From JBBITI01 sp037440885 (GTDB lineage: Bacteria > Chloroflexota > Dehalococcoidia > Dehalococcoidales > UBA2162), in NCBI GenBank assembly GCA_037440885.1, contig JBBITI010000041.1, forward strand, positions 1 to 24,400: DNA of 24,400 bases, in the 5' to 3' direction. This document shows, one piece after another, positions 1 to 7,133 of the stretch; the first letter of the stretch is position 1, and each line of letters opens with the position of its first letter. Below the pieces are notes generated by a model, which made no database searches, was not told where the DNA came from, and saw nothing but the letters and a program-made list of their open reading frames with translations. The position numbers were made by a program, and so were the translations under genes.

Positions 1-95
1 TGCCCGAATTCATGAGCAAGGAACCATTACCGCCGCACAACACCGTATTCGACATCTCCGACAAGGTGCTGGACTCGGTATACGGCGAACTATGA
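1..95 (+). CDS. C-terminal end of probable aldehyde:ferredoxin oxidoreductase (partial)
   Basis: The frame read from base 3 is open from the window edge to a TGA at 93-95, giving about 30 residues that contain FMSKEPLPPHNTVFDISDK. A segment with the pattern EPLP, then a short stretch, then D...LD..Y is typical, as I remember it, of the extreme C-terminus of tungsten or molybdenum aldehyde:ferredoxin oxidoreductases. These iron-sulfur enzymes interconvert aldehydes and carboxylic acids using ferredoxin. The two MoaD/ThiS-fold genes that follow on the same strand are the usual neighbours of such enzymes, which supports the call. The fragment is too short to exclude another family, and the catalytic body lies outside the window. 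Confidence 0.4.
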   Translation, partial: PEFMSKEPLPPHNTVFDISDKVLDSVYGEL

Positions 96-140
96 AGCGA
101 ACCGGGCAGTTATAACCAGGTTAAGCAGAATTCAATCGAG

Positions 141-185
141 GAATTTCCGGGGAGGGGGGTATTACCAGCCCCCTACCCGGAATTC
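141..185 (+). terminator. Long GC-rich hairpin after the oxidoreductase tail
   Basis: The left arm, running from GAATT through CCGGGG to AGGGGG, pairs with the right arm CCCCCTACCCGGAATTC across a loop of about nine bases (TATTACCAG). This gives roughly 16-17 base pairs with one or two bulges. It lies 46 bases after the stop of the upstream gene. No T-run follows, so it may be an mRNA-stabilising or processing structure, or a partial attenuator that lowers expression of the MoaD-like genes relative to the enzyme. Confidence 0.5.
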
Positions 186-227
186 AACAGTTACAGATTG
201 TAAAGGAAGCGTTTTCCAAATACATTT

Positions 228-254
228 CCGGAATAACATTCCGGTTATTACCGG
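228..254 (+). promoter_or_regulatory. Hairpin just upstream of the first MoaD-like gene
   Basis: CCGGAATAAC at 228-237 pairs with GTTATT-A-CCGG at 244-254, giving ten pairs with one bulged A and a six-base loop. It ends ten bases before the ATG at 265, where no clear Shine-Dalgarno sequence is visible. It could affect translation initiation or mark a processed 5' end. No function is demonstrated. Confidence 0.35.
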
Positions 255-264
255 CAGAACAGTC

Positions 265-504
265 ATGAGGATTAAAGTCAGGGTATTCACAAAGTTAGCC
301 GAATACGTCCCGGAGCATGAGCCGGGCGAAACTTTTGTAATCGACCTTCCCGAGAATGAGGACATGACCGGGCTCTTGAGGCAGTTAGGCATACCAGCAG
401 AGGAAGCGAAGATCATAATGGTAAACGGACGGGCGAGGCTTCCGGACCATATTTTACACACAGACGACGAGGTAGCACTCTTTCCGCCGATCGGTGGAGG
501 GTAA
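265..504 (+). CDS. MoaD/ThiS-family sulfur carrier protein, 79 aa
   Basis: This short protein has the ubiquitin-like beta-grasp pattern of MoaD/ThiS. An N-terminal strand (IKVRVFTKLAEYVP) is followed by a middle segment containing IIMVNGRAR, a DDEVALFPPI strand and a terminal Gly-Gly (FPPIGGG). In this family the C-terminal glycine is adenylated and thiocarboxylated so that it can donate sulfur during pterin cofactor or thiamine synthesis. Its place directly after an aldehyde:ferredoxin oxidoreductase-like tail suggests a dedicated partner for tungsto- or molybdopterin delivery to that enzyme, rather than thiamine synthesis. No strong ribosome-binding site is seen before ATG 265, and a hairpin ends ten bases upstream. 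The family call is confident; the exact partner is inferred. Confidence 0.8.
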   Translation: MRIKVRVFTKLAEYVPEHEPGETFVIDLPENEDMTGLLRQLGIPAEEAKIIMVNGRARLPDHILHTDDEVALFPPIGGG

Positions 505-513
505 GTACAAGTA

Positions 514-882
514 ATGGATATCGACCTGCATCTCTACGGCAGCCTGGCGCGGTACGCCGACAATCCCGGTTACGGCTATGCAAACAAAAAGATCACACTA
601 GAAGAGCAAGGAACGATCAAGGACTTGCTGGCGGAATTAAAGCTTCCGACGGAACAGCGCGGCATCACGTTCATCAACGGGAATTTGAGCGCCATGCCCG
701 GCTTACAGCCGGACATGGATACCAGATTGAGCGATGGCGACCGGGTGGCTTTCTTCGACCTGCGCAGCATGTGGCCGTTCCAGTACCGCAACGGAGCGGC
801 GATGACCGCAGCGATGCGACAGGCGATGGAACAAGACCAGGACCGGGGACTGCATCATTCTTACGAAAAGAAGGGTTTATGA
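514..882 (+). CDS. MoaD-like beta-grasp protein without C-terminal diglycine, 122 aa
   Basis: The gene starts nine bases after the first MoaD-like gene. Residues 1-85 follow the MoaD/ThiS pattern: a strand at 2-9 (DIDLHLYGSL), ITFINGNLS near residue 50 and a DGDRVAFFDL strand near residue 75. The protein then continues with SMWPFQYRNGAAM and a charged tail instead of ending in Gly-Gly. It therefore cannot act as a classical thiocarboxylate sulfur carrier. I recall comparable MoaD-fold proteins with an SMWPFQYR-type extension next to aldehyde:ferredoxin oxidoreductase genes, so a structural or assembly role with that enzyme is my best guess. A GGAGG lies about 12 bases before the ATG, overlapping the end of the preceding gene. 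Confidence 0.7.
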   Translation: MDIDLHLYGSLARYADNPGYGYANKKITLEEQGTIKDLLAELKLPTEQRGITFINGNLSAMPGLQPDMDTRLSDGDRVAFFDLRSMWPFQYRNGAAMTAAMRQAMEQDQDRGLHHSYEKKGL

Positions 883-1019
883 AAGCAGCCGTGATGTATG
901 CGCCCGGGGGGAGACGGTGGCGGCGAGATGCCTGAAAACCGGTTGAGATGACAATAACCTCCTGCCAGAGATGCACAGACAACGATACCGGAGCCGTGTT
1001 TACCAAGCTGTCTGTCTAA
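879..1019 (+). pseudogene. Possible decayed 5' fragment of a zinc-dependent alcohol dehydrogenase
   Basis: An ATG overlaps the stop of the preceding gene (ATGA) and opens MKAAVMYAPGG, which matches the usual start of medium-chain zinc alcohol dehydrogenases (MKAAVMYAPGD). That frame stops after 18 codons. Weak family-like text then continues in the other two frames: GEMPENRLR in the second, and MTITSCQRCTDNDTGAVF in the third (ATG 948). The last resembles the zinc-ligand region of the form acC..CgTD...G.f. The segment ends at the 3' end of glyS on the other strand. I read it as a frameshifted, truncated remnant, but each piece is short and chance similarity is possible. Part of the third-frame piece could also be an independent 23-codon ORF. 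Confidence 0.35.
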
Positions 1020-2389
1020 CCGTCCTTACCCACTCCAGCGACGACTTCACCACCTTCAGGAACCTTGAGAAAAGCTTCACCGGCGAGCTTTGCCTGGATT
1101 GTTAGCTTAAGCGTGGCGATAGGGATACGGATCTGGTTCATGGAATCGCGATCGCGCACGGTGACCCGATTATCTTCCAGCGACTGGAAATCGACGGTGA
1201 TGCAATAAGGCGTACCGATTTCATCCTGACGGCGGTAGCGGCGACCGATGGACTGGGTCTCGTCGTACACAGTCATGAAAGCCGGGCGGATATCGGAATA
1301 AATCTGCCGGGCCAGAGCAGAGAGGTTCGGTTTTTTACTCAAAGGGAGCAAGGCGACCTTGATCGGGGCGACTGCGGGATGCAGACCGAGGACAACCCGG
1401 GTTTCGTCTTTATCCGGTTCTTCGCGGTAGGCATCGCATAACAGTGCCAGAAAACAGCGGTCGACCCCAGCCGAGGGTTCGATGACGAAAGGCACAAAGT
1501 GTTCCTTAGTCTCTTCGTCAAAATACTCAATAGTTTTACCACTGGCACGAGCGTGCTGGGTGAGATCGAAATCCTGGCGGTTGGCGATACCTTCCAGTTC
1601 CGACCAGCCCATCGGGAAAAGATACTGAATGTCGGTGCATGACTTGGCATAGTGAGCCAATTTCTCTTTGGAATGCGGCGAAAGGCGCAAGTGCTCCTGC
1701 CTGATGCCGAGGCCAACATAGAAGTCAAGACGCGACGCGACCCAGGTTTTAAACCATTCTTCATCGGTACCGGGTTTCACGAAGAATTCGATCTCCATCT
1801 GTTCAAATTCACGACTGCGAAAAATGAAGTTGCCGGTGGTGATTTCATTACGGAATGATTTGCCGATCTGGGCAATTCCGAAGGGGAGTTTTTTCCGGGA
1901 AACAGCACTGACAGCCTCGAAATCGACAAACATACCCTGGGCCGTTTCCGGTCGCAGATAGACGACACCGGCGGAATCTTCCACCGGGCCGACAAAACTT
2001 TTGAACATGGTATTGAACATCCGCTCTTCGGTCAGGGCACCGCCGCAGGCGGGACAACACCGTTCTTGCAGGTCATCAGCTTTCCAGCGCAGATGACAAG
2101 CCTTACACTCGACAAGGGGATCGGAGAAACCGGAAACGTGGCCGCTGGCTTCCCAGACGCGTGGGTGCATGATAATACTGGTTTCCAGTCCGACCACATC
2201 ATCACGTTCCCGGACATTACGATACCACCAGGCGTCTTTAATATTACGTTTCATTTCAACACCGAGCGGACCGTAATCCCAGAAGCCGGAGAGGCCGCCG
2301 TATATGTCGCTGCTCGGAAAGACAAAGCCGCGCCGCCGGCACAACGAGACGATTTTTTCCATATCAACCAAAGATGATTGTTCAGGCAT
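1016..2389 (-). CDS. glyS: Glycyl-tRNA synthetase, class II dimeric type, 457 aa
   Basis: This enzyme charges tRNA-Gly with glycine in the cytoplasm. It is the single-chain alpha2 type found in archaea, eukaryotes and many bacteria, not the alpha/beta bacterial type. Landmarks are FPSSDIYGGLSGFWDYGPLG (24-43), a zinc-binding pair CKAC (95-98) and CPAC (112-115), RPETAQGMFVDF (146-157), class II motif 2 around FRNEI (179-183) and REFEQMEIEFF (193-203). Motif 3 is PSAGVDRCFLALL, followed by a C-terminal anticodon-binding domain. Start ATG 2389 has a good GAGGAG site seven bases upstream. It lies 34 bases downstream of the DUF1648-type membrane gene on the same strand, so the two are probably co-transcribed. 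On the plus-strand side it converges with the MoaD-like block without a visible terminator. Confidence 0.97.
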   Translation of the reverse strand: MPEQSSLVDMEKIVSLCRRRGFVFPSSDIYGGLSGFWDYGPLGVEMKRNIKDAWWYRNVRERDDVVGLETSIIMHPRVWEASGHVSGFSDPLVECKACHLRWKADDLQERCCPACGGALTEERMFNTMFKSFVGPVEDSAGVVYLRPETAQGMFVDFEAVSAVSRKKLPFGIAQIGKSFRNEITTGNFIFRSREFEQMEIEFFVKPGTDEEWFKTWVASRLDFYVGLGIRQEHLRLSPHSKEKLAHYAKSCTDIQYLFPMGWSELEGIANRQDFDLTQHARASGKTIEYFDEETKEHFVPFVIEPSAGVDRCFLALLCDAYREEPDKDETRVVLGLHPAVAPIKVALLPLSKKPNLSALARQIYSDIRPAFMTVYDETQSIGRRYRRQDEIGTPYCITVDFQSLEDNRVTVRDRDSMNQIRIPIATLKLTIQAKLAGEAFLKVPEGGEVVAGVGKDG

Positions 2390-2423
2390 TTTTGACTCCT
2401 CTAAACAGAAAATGCAAAAACGG

Positions 2424-3059
2424 TTATTTACCGATATTTCTGGCTTTAGTAATCACCCGAAAAAAGAAAAAGCCCATAAGAATGCCGCCGAATATCATCA
2501 CCACGATGGCGAAGATATAAAGAGGAAAAAGATGAAACCGGTAAGCATTATAAAGAAAGATATCCAGCATAGCGAACAGCAAGATAAGCTGAGGCAAAGC
2601 GATCATGTTGCTCATCATGCTGATGACGCCGCGCAGGAGCGGTGCGGATATTTTACCTTCGTTTACAAAGCGACTGCCAACGCGAAGCAAGGCAACCGCG
2701 ATCACCACCGATAATGAAGCCAGTAATAACTGAGGCAGCAGCATGGTGGTCAGCAGCATGCCGCGATCGATCCAGAGATCACCCGAGCCGTCGGCGGCAA
2801 AGTGATAAGCGACCTGTTGCGGAATCCGGCCGAAGAAAAAAAAGGCGGAGATTAAGGCGAGGGCAAAAACACCCGCCGGCAAAATAACATCAAGCAAGCG
2901 AAAAGGCAAATTCATGATTAAGCCAGAGGGCGCGGCTGGGGGCGGGGCGGAGTGTTTGGGAGACGCGGATTTACTGCGCAAGTAGACCAGCATCACCAAG
3001 CCTACCGCGGCAGCGGTAAATACAACGAAGGCGATAAACGATACAAGGATGGTAGACAT
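2424..3059 (-). CDS. DUF1648-type integral membrane protein, about 211 aa
   Basis: The protein has about five hydrophobic segments: residues 1-26, a second after PFRLLDV, a third at MLLPQLLLASLSVVIAVAL, a fourth at MIALPQLILLFAML and a fifth near the C-terminus. After the second segment it carries RIPQQVAYHFAADGSGDLW, the DUF1648 signature (P..v.vHf...G..d.w), which is also found in SdpI-type immunity membrane proteins. An upstream in-frame TTG at 3101 lies in the T-run of the ftsZ terminator, so I place the start at ATG 3059. No ribosome-binding site precedes ATG 3059. glyS follows 34 bases downstream. Function is unknown. A second DUF1648 protein is encoded at 18961-19932. Confidence 0.75.
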   Translation of the reverse strand: MSTILVSFIAFVVFTAAAVGLVMLVYLRSKSASPKHSAPPPAAPSGLIMNLPFRLLDVILPAGVFALALISAFFFFGRIPQQVAYHFAADGSGDLWIDRGMLLTTMLLPQLLLASLSVVIAVALLRVGSRFVNEGKISAPLLRGVISMMSNMIALPQLILLFAMLDIFLYNAYRFHLFPLYIFAIVVMIFGGILMGFFFFRVITKARNIGK

Positions 3060-3095
3060 ACTTAAAAATATTAAACTACCAGCTTTCAGAAACGA

Positions 3096-3101
3096 TGTCA
3101 A
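3096..3101 (-). promoter_or_regulatory. Perfect -35 box (TTGACA) overlapping the ftsZ terminator tail
   Basis: On the minus strand TTGACA occupies 3101-3096, using the last Ts of the ftsZ terminator. At a 17-base spacing the -10 position is TAGTTT (3078-3073), a weak match; a better AT-rich box, TAATAT (3073-3068), is 22 bases away. Either choice places the transcript start a few bases before ATG 3059, which would give a very short or absent leader. The -35 match is clear and the -10 is not, so confidence is limited. Confidence 0.4.
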
Positions 3102-3138
3102 AAAAAGCTGCCGCTCCGGTCACAGAGCGGCAGCTTTT
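3100..3138 (-). terminator. Intrinsic terminator of the division operon
   Basis: On the minus strand AAAAGCTGCCGCTC pairs with GAGCGGCAGCTTTT, a 14-base-pair perfect stem with an eight-base loop, and the descending arm runs into seven Ts. It begins 19 bases after the ftsZ stop codon. The flanking A-run also lets it function in the opposite direction. This is a textbook rho-independent terminator, and it separates ftsZ from the DUF1648-glyS unit downstream. Confidence 0.93.
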
Positions 3139-3156
3139 AATTGATCAGGTTAGAGC

Positions 3157-4311
3157 CTACTGATATTGCACCGCCTGTTTGCTCTTTGTTTTGTCAGTTT
3201 TCTGGGTGGAAGCGGGGGGAATGGGGAGATCGCGACGGTGGCTGAACATGGGGCGGCGCAGGAACGAAGGCGTATCCATTTCATCTTCACTCTTGCGCAG
3301 ATCGCTGTAGTATTTAACAGCTTCATCGTCCTTCGACAAACCAAAAATGACCGGTCTTTCCGGGGTATTGAAACCGGTGGCGATCAAAGTGATACGGACT
3401 TCAGAGTCCATATCGGCATTCTGGGCGACACCGAAAATAATGTTGGCATCCGGATCGACGGCTTGTTTGATTACTTTCGCGGCTTCATTGACTTCCAACA
3501 GGGTCAGCGAGCTATTACCGACGACGTTGAACAAGACACCTCGAGCGCCGTTTACAGCAACGTCCAACAAGGGGCTATTCAAAGCTTCTTTAGCGGCGTC
3601 AATGGCACGGTGGGGACCAGACCCGCGACCGACAGACATCCAGGCCGGACCGGCGTCTTTCATAATAGCTTTTACATCAGCGAAATCCAGATTAATGATA
3701 CCGGGGACAGTAATTACTTCGGCGATAGCCTGAACACCCCTGGTTAAAACATCATCCGCCATCTTGAAAGCACCGTCGACGCTGGTTTTTTGATCGCAAA
3801 GGTTTATCATGCGATCGTTGGGAATAATAACCAGAGTATCGACCACACCCAGCAAATTCTTGATACCTTCTTCAGCGACGGCATTACGATGCTTGCCTTC
3901 GAAAGTGAATGGTTTGGTGACGACGCCGATAGTCAGTGCGCCGCTGGCCCGGGCTATTTCAGCCACGATAGGGGCAGAACCGGTGCCGGTACCGCCGCCC
4001 ATGCCTGCAGTAATGAAGACCATATCAGACCCGGCGACCACTGTCCGGATCTCGTCCCGGCTTTCGTCAGCGGCTTTCTGTCCGATGATATGACTGCCGC
4101 CGGCTCCGAGGCCACGAGTCAGTTTTTCACCGATCTGGACACGGACGGGCGCTTCCGAAATTGCCAATGCCTGAGCATCGGTATTCATACCGACGAATTC
4201 GACACCGCGTACACCCTCGCGCACCATGCGGGTAACCACATTGCACCCACCACCGCCACAACCGATTACTTTTATCTTAGCAGGGTTCGGGATATAACTT
4301 GCTTTTGCCAT
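3157..4311 (-). CDS. ftsZ: Cell division GTPase FtsZ, 384 aa
   Basis: This tubulin-like GTPase polymerises into the Z ring at mid-cell. The GTP-binding glycine-rich region near residues 17-23 (IGCGGGGCN), the tubulin signature GGGTGTG (105-111) and the synergy/T7 loop NLDFAD (207-212) are all intact, so it should be catalytically competent. The conserved C-terminal peptide is recognisable as DTPSFLRR (346-353). It directly follows the globular domain with almost no linker, and a basic, Lys/Arg/Gln-rich tail of about 30 residues follows it instead of ending the protein. Start ATG 4311 has a strong AAAGGAGG site. It is the last gene of the operon, 37 bases after ftsA and 19 bases before an intrinsic terminator. 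Confidence 0.97.
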   Translation of the reverse strand: MAKASYIPNPAKIKVIGCGGGGCNVVTRMVREGVRGVEFVGMNTDAQALAISEAPVRVQIGEKLTRGLGAGGSHIIGQKAADESRDEIRTVVAGSDMVFITAGMGGGTGTGSAPIVAEIARASGALTIGVVTKPFTFEGKHRNAVAEEGIKNLLGVVDTLVIIPNDRMINLCDQKTSVDGAFKMADDVLTRGVQAIAEVITVPGIINLDFADVKAIMKDAGPAWMSVGRGSGPHRAIDAAKEALNSPLLDVAVNGARGVLFNVVGNSSLTLLEVNEAAKVIKQAVDPDANIIFGVAQNADMDSEVRITLIATGFNTPERPVIFGLSKDDEAVKYYSDLRKSEDEMDTPSFLRRPMFSHRRDLPIPPASTQKTDKTKSKQAVQYQ

Positions 4312-4348
4312 CGATCTCCTCCTTTAATTGCCCCGTTATTTCCATATA

Positions 4349-5572
4349 TTATCTGGCGAACAAAGCCGCCAATTGGGTTACCAGTTTACGGATGCCGCCG
4401 CCGAAGAAGCGGGGCCGTGGCTTTCTTAAAGCAGACCGGCGCAGTTTATTACCCCAGAGGAGTAAACCGACACCGGTGGCGTAAGATGGGTCGCGCAAGG
4501 ACTCGGAGATACCGTCCATGTTGCGCGGCGAACCGATGCGGACCGGCATCTTCAACAGATCACGGCCGAAGGTATCGAGTCCGGACAGGTTGGAACTACC
4601 ACCGGTCAACACGAGACCACCGGGGACGATCTTCTTATAATCAGATCGCGGTAGTTCAAGAATCGTCAGCTTCAACAATTCTTCCACCCTGGCACGCAAG
4701 ATATCACAGAGATCCTGGTATGAAGCCCGGTGCCCGTTACCGACCATGGCATCGGAGTCCATGCGGGCATCATAAAGCGGCATGACACTGCCGTATTTCT
4801 TTTTCATCTCTTCAGCGACATCGAAAGGCAGGCCGATGCCGATAGCAATATCCCGGGTCATCTGATACCCGGCAACCGGAATTACAGCGCTGAGCCAGAT
4901 CGAACCTTCGCGAAAGACAGCGATATCAGTGGTGCCACCGCCGATATCGGCCAGGATGGTACCGACCTCTTTTTCCTCATCGGTCAGGACGGCTTCGGCA
5001 GAGGCCAATGGTTCCAAGACCAGTTCTTCGACATCAATACCGACGCCGCGGATACACTTGGCCAGGTTCTGCACCGAACTGATGCCGGCGGTGATCACAT
5101 GAGCTTCGACATCAAGGCGGTAGCCGTGCATACCCACAGGGTTCTTGATTGTTGCATTGCCGTCAACAGTAAAAGAACGAGGAATAACATGGAGCAGTTT
5201 ACGGTCGTTAGGTACTTTAATCGCCTGGGAACTCTGGACGACACGGCGCAGGTCATCGATCCGCACCATGCGATCGCCCCGGTTAATAGAGACGACCCCG
5301 TGATTATTCGCCGAAGTCACATGGCGTCCGGTTACCCCGACATAAGCCGATTCAATACGGTAGCCGCAAGCTTGTTCAGCCTTACGAACCGATTCCCGGA
5401 TCGAGTCTTTGGCTTCGTTGATATTGACCACCATCCCCTTGTGCATGCCGTTGGACGGGGTGATACCAACACCCACCACGCGTAATCCGCCGTTATCGTC
5501 CGCTTCGGCAACGGTGGTACAGACCTTGGTAGTACCGACGTCTATTGAATTGATTAATGTAATTTTTGCCAT
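4349..5572 (-). CDS. ftsA: Cell division protein FtsA, 407 aa
   Basis: This actin-like ATPase tethers FtsZ filaments to the membrane. The phosphate-1 motif is at DVGTTK (11-16), phosphate-2 at DIGGGTTD (209-216) and the adenosine motif at LTGGSSNLSG (about 327-336). The SHS2/1C domain lies between the first two. The last 17 residues (GGGIRKLVTQLAALFAR) form an amphipathic helix with alternating basic and hydrophobic faces, the expected membrane-targeting sequence. The start has AAGGAGG at a good distance. It lies between rsmH (77 bases) and ftsZ (37 bases). In typical bacteria FtsA recruits peptidoglycan synthases; none of their genes is in this cluster. Confidence 0.95.
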   Translation of the reverse strand: MAKITLINSIDVGTTKVCTTVAEADDNGGLRVVGVGITPSNGMHKGMVVNINEAKDSIRESVRKAEQACGYRIESAYVGVTGRHVTSANNHGVVSINRGDRMVRIDDLRRVVQSSQAIKVPNDRKLLHVIPRSFTVDGNATIKNPVGMHGYRLDVEAHVITAGISSVQNLAKCIRGVGIDVEELVLEPLASAEAVLTDEEKEVGTILADIGGGTTDIAVFREGSIWLSAVIPVAGYQMTRDIAIGIGLPFDVAEEMKKKYGSVMPLYDARMDSDAMVGNGHRASYQDLCDILRARVEELLKLTILELPRSDYKKIVPGGLVLTGGSSNLSGLDTFGRDLLKMPVRIGSPRNMDGISESLRDPSYATGVGLLLWGNKLRRSALRKPRPRFFGGGIRKLVTQLAALFAR

Positions 5573-5649
5573 TCAGCGCCTCCTTTATCGGTATCTCTCA
5601 ATTTAATACGACTATCTCCAGAGAACAGTTTGCCGCTAGCAACCCTCTC

Positions 5650-6693
5650 TCAGACAGTCAAAAACAACTGGCGAATTCGTTTCAATAACGTAGGCTGCCG
5701 CCAGGCGTTCTCACGCATGGTACCCGCAGCGCACAACCTTTCAATCAGGCTTGTGTGTTCCTCCTCGTTCACAACACGTTCGGCAACCCGCATTTTGGCA
5801 CTCCGGCTACGAGGATTTGCCCGAATCTCGGCCCGTGTCGGAACAATGACATTTTTAGTGATCAGCTTTATAGACGGAAGATGGCCGCAGATACAACTCG
5901 GAGTTCCGGGGGCACAGATGCAACCGCTGGCCTCGCGGCGCATGAACTGCTTGACAATCCGGTCTTCGAGCGAATGGTAACTGATGACCACCAACCGGCC
6001 TTCGAAGCCAAGGATCTTAACCGCCTGATTTAAAGCTGATTCCAGATTATCTAATTCTTCGTTGACTACGATCCGGAGCGCCTGGAAAGTACGAGTGGCG
6101 GGATTAATACGGCCATGACGGCCACCGACCGCCTTTTCGATAATGGATGCCAACTCGGCGGTAGTACGGACCGGACGTTGAGTGGTGATAAAATGAGCGA
6201 TACGCCGGCTGGCCGGCTCTTCACCGTAAGTCCAGATAAGGTCAGCCAGTTCGGCTTCGCCGTAGTGATTTACAATATCAGCGGCAGTAACTTCCTGATT
6301 CGGGTTCAACCGCATATCGAGCGGGGCGTCCTGCTGAAAACTGAACCCCCGGCCGGCGACATCAAGCTGGAAAGAAGCCAAGCCGAGGTCGAACAGGATA
6401 CCATGCACGGGCAGATAATCATGGCGGTAGCAGATCGATTCCAGGTTCGTGAAATTATCGTTGACGACGAGGACAGAATCACCGTACGGAGACAGGCGGC
6501 GTAAGGCGTGTTGGACAGACAAGGGATCGGCATCGATACCGAGCAACTGACCGCCGGGTTGACTACGGCTAAGGATAGAGGCAGCATGACCAGCAGCACC
6601 GAGGGTACAGTCCACGTAACGGCCACCCGGCTGGACACGCAAAGCACTGATCGCCTCTTCTAAAAGGACCGGGATATGCGCCGGTTGGACCAT
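5650..6693 (-). CDS. rsmH: 16S rRNA (cytosine(1402)-N(4))-methyltransferase RsmH, 347 aa
   Basis: RsmH (MraW) methylates N4 of C1402 in the decoding centre of 16S rRNA, using S-adenosylmethionine. The N-terminal HIPVLLEEAI and the SAM-binding VDCTLGAAGHA (27-37) are characteristic, as are DLGLASFQLD, the GFSFQQDAPLDMR loop, ISYHSLEDRIVK and the closing NPRSRSAKMRVAE. The family usually ends shortly after that last motif. Here about 40 more residues follow, finishing with a basic amphipathic stretch, PTLLKRIRQLFLTV. Start ATG 6693 has GAGGTAGAG upstream and is 11 bases from the mraZ stop. It holds the standard second position of the dcw cluster. Confidence 0.96.
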   Translation of the reverse strand: MVQPAHIPVLLEEAISALRVQPGGRYVDCTLGAAGHAASILSRSQPGGQLLGIDADPLSVQHALRRLSPYGDSVLVVNDNFTNLESICYRHDYLPVHGILFDLGLASFQLDVAGRGFSFQQDAPLDMRLNPNQEVTAADIVNHYGEAELADLIWTYGEEPASRRIAHFITTQRPVRTTAELASIIEKAVGGRHGRINPATRTFQALRIVVNEELDNLESALNQAVKILGFEGRLVVISYHSLEDRIVKQFMRREASGCICAPGTPSCICGHLPSIKLITKNVIVPTRAEIRANPRSRSAKMRVAERVVNEEEHTSLIERLCAAGTMRENAWRQPTLLKRIRQLFLTV

Positions 6694-6704
6694 TTTTCTC
6701 TACC

Positions 6705-7130
6705 TCAGTGCCGTTCAAGACTTTCGATTATCTGCCATACCTGCTCGTTACTGGTTTCTTTTTCCGCCTGCCAATCTTCCTTGTTCCAGATTTCGAAGTA
6801 GCTGTTAGCACCGGCAACGATCGCTTCGCTGCCGATCCCGGCATGCTGGCGGAGGAACTGTGGCAAGGCAACCCTTCCCTGGGCGTCAATGTCAAGATCG
6901 ATCGCGGAGGAGAACAACGCCCGTCTCAACCTCCGCAATTTACTGGGCAATACCGAACCTCCGGTCAATTCACCGGCCAGTTTTTCCCACTCCGTGTGGG
7001 GATAAGCCACAATGCATTTTTCCGGACCAGCCGTCAGCACCAACCCCGCTTTCAGCTTTTCGCGAAACCGGGTGGGGAGGGGCAACCGCCCCTTCACATC
7101 TACACGGTAACTATATTCGCCCAGAAACAT
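6705..7130 (-). CDS. mraZ: Transcriptional regulator / cell division protein MraZ, 141 aa
   Basis: MraZ is a ring-forming DNA-binding protein that represses its own operon through TGGGN repeats. The two SpoVT/AbrB-like swapped-hairpin motifs are visible: VDVKGRLPLPTRFRE near residues 10-24 and IDAQGRVALPQFLR near the middle. Length matches the family (about 140-150 aa). It starts three bases after the stop of the preceding small ORF (TGA-gtt-ATG) with only a weak ribosome-binding site, so translational coupling is likely. TGG-type repeats that fit its expected operator lie at the operon promoter (7375-7409). Confidence 0.95.
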   Translation of the reverse strand: MFLGEYSYRVDVKGRLPLPTRFREKLKAGLVLTAGPEKCIVAYPHTEWEKLAGELTGGSVLPSKLRRLRRALFSSAIDLDIDAQGRVALPQFLRQHAGIGSEAIVAGANSYFEIWNKEDWQAEKETSNEQVWQIIESLERH

Positions 7131-7133
7131 AAC

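Noticed and set aside
3060..3101. TTG start at 3101 for the DUF1648-type protein, adding 14 residues.
   Set aside because: The codon lies in the T-run of a strong terminator and overlaps the -35 box; ATG 3059 gives a normal membrane-protein start.
3790..4785. Long plus-strand open frame of 331 codons antisense to ftsZ and ftsA.
   Set aside because: It is a shadow of two strongly conserved genes, spans their intergenic region, and has no family features.
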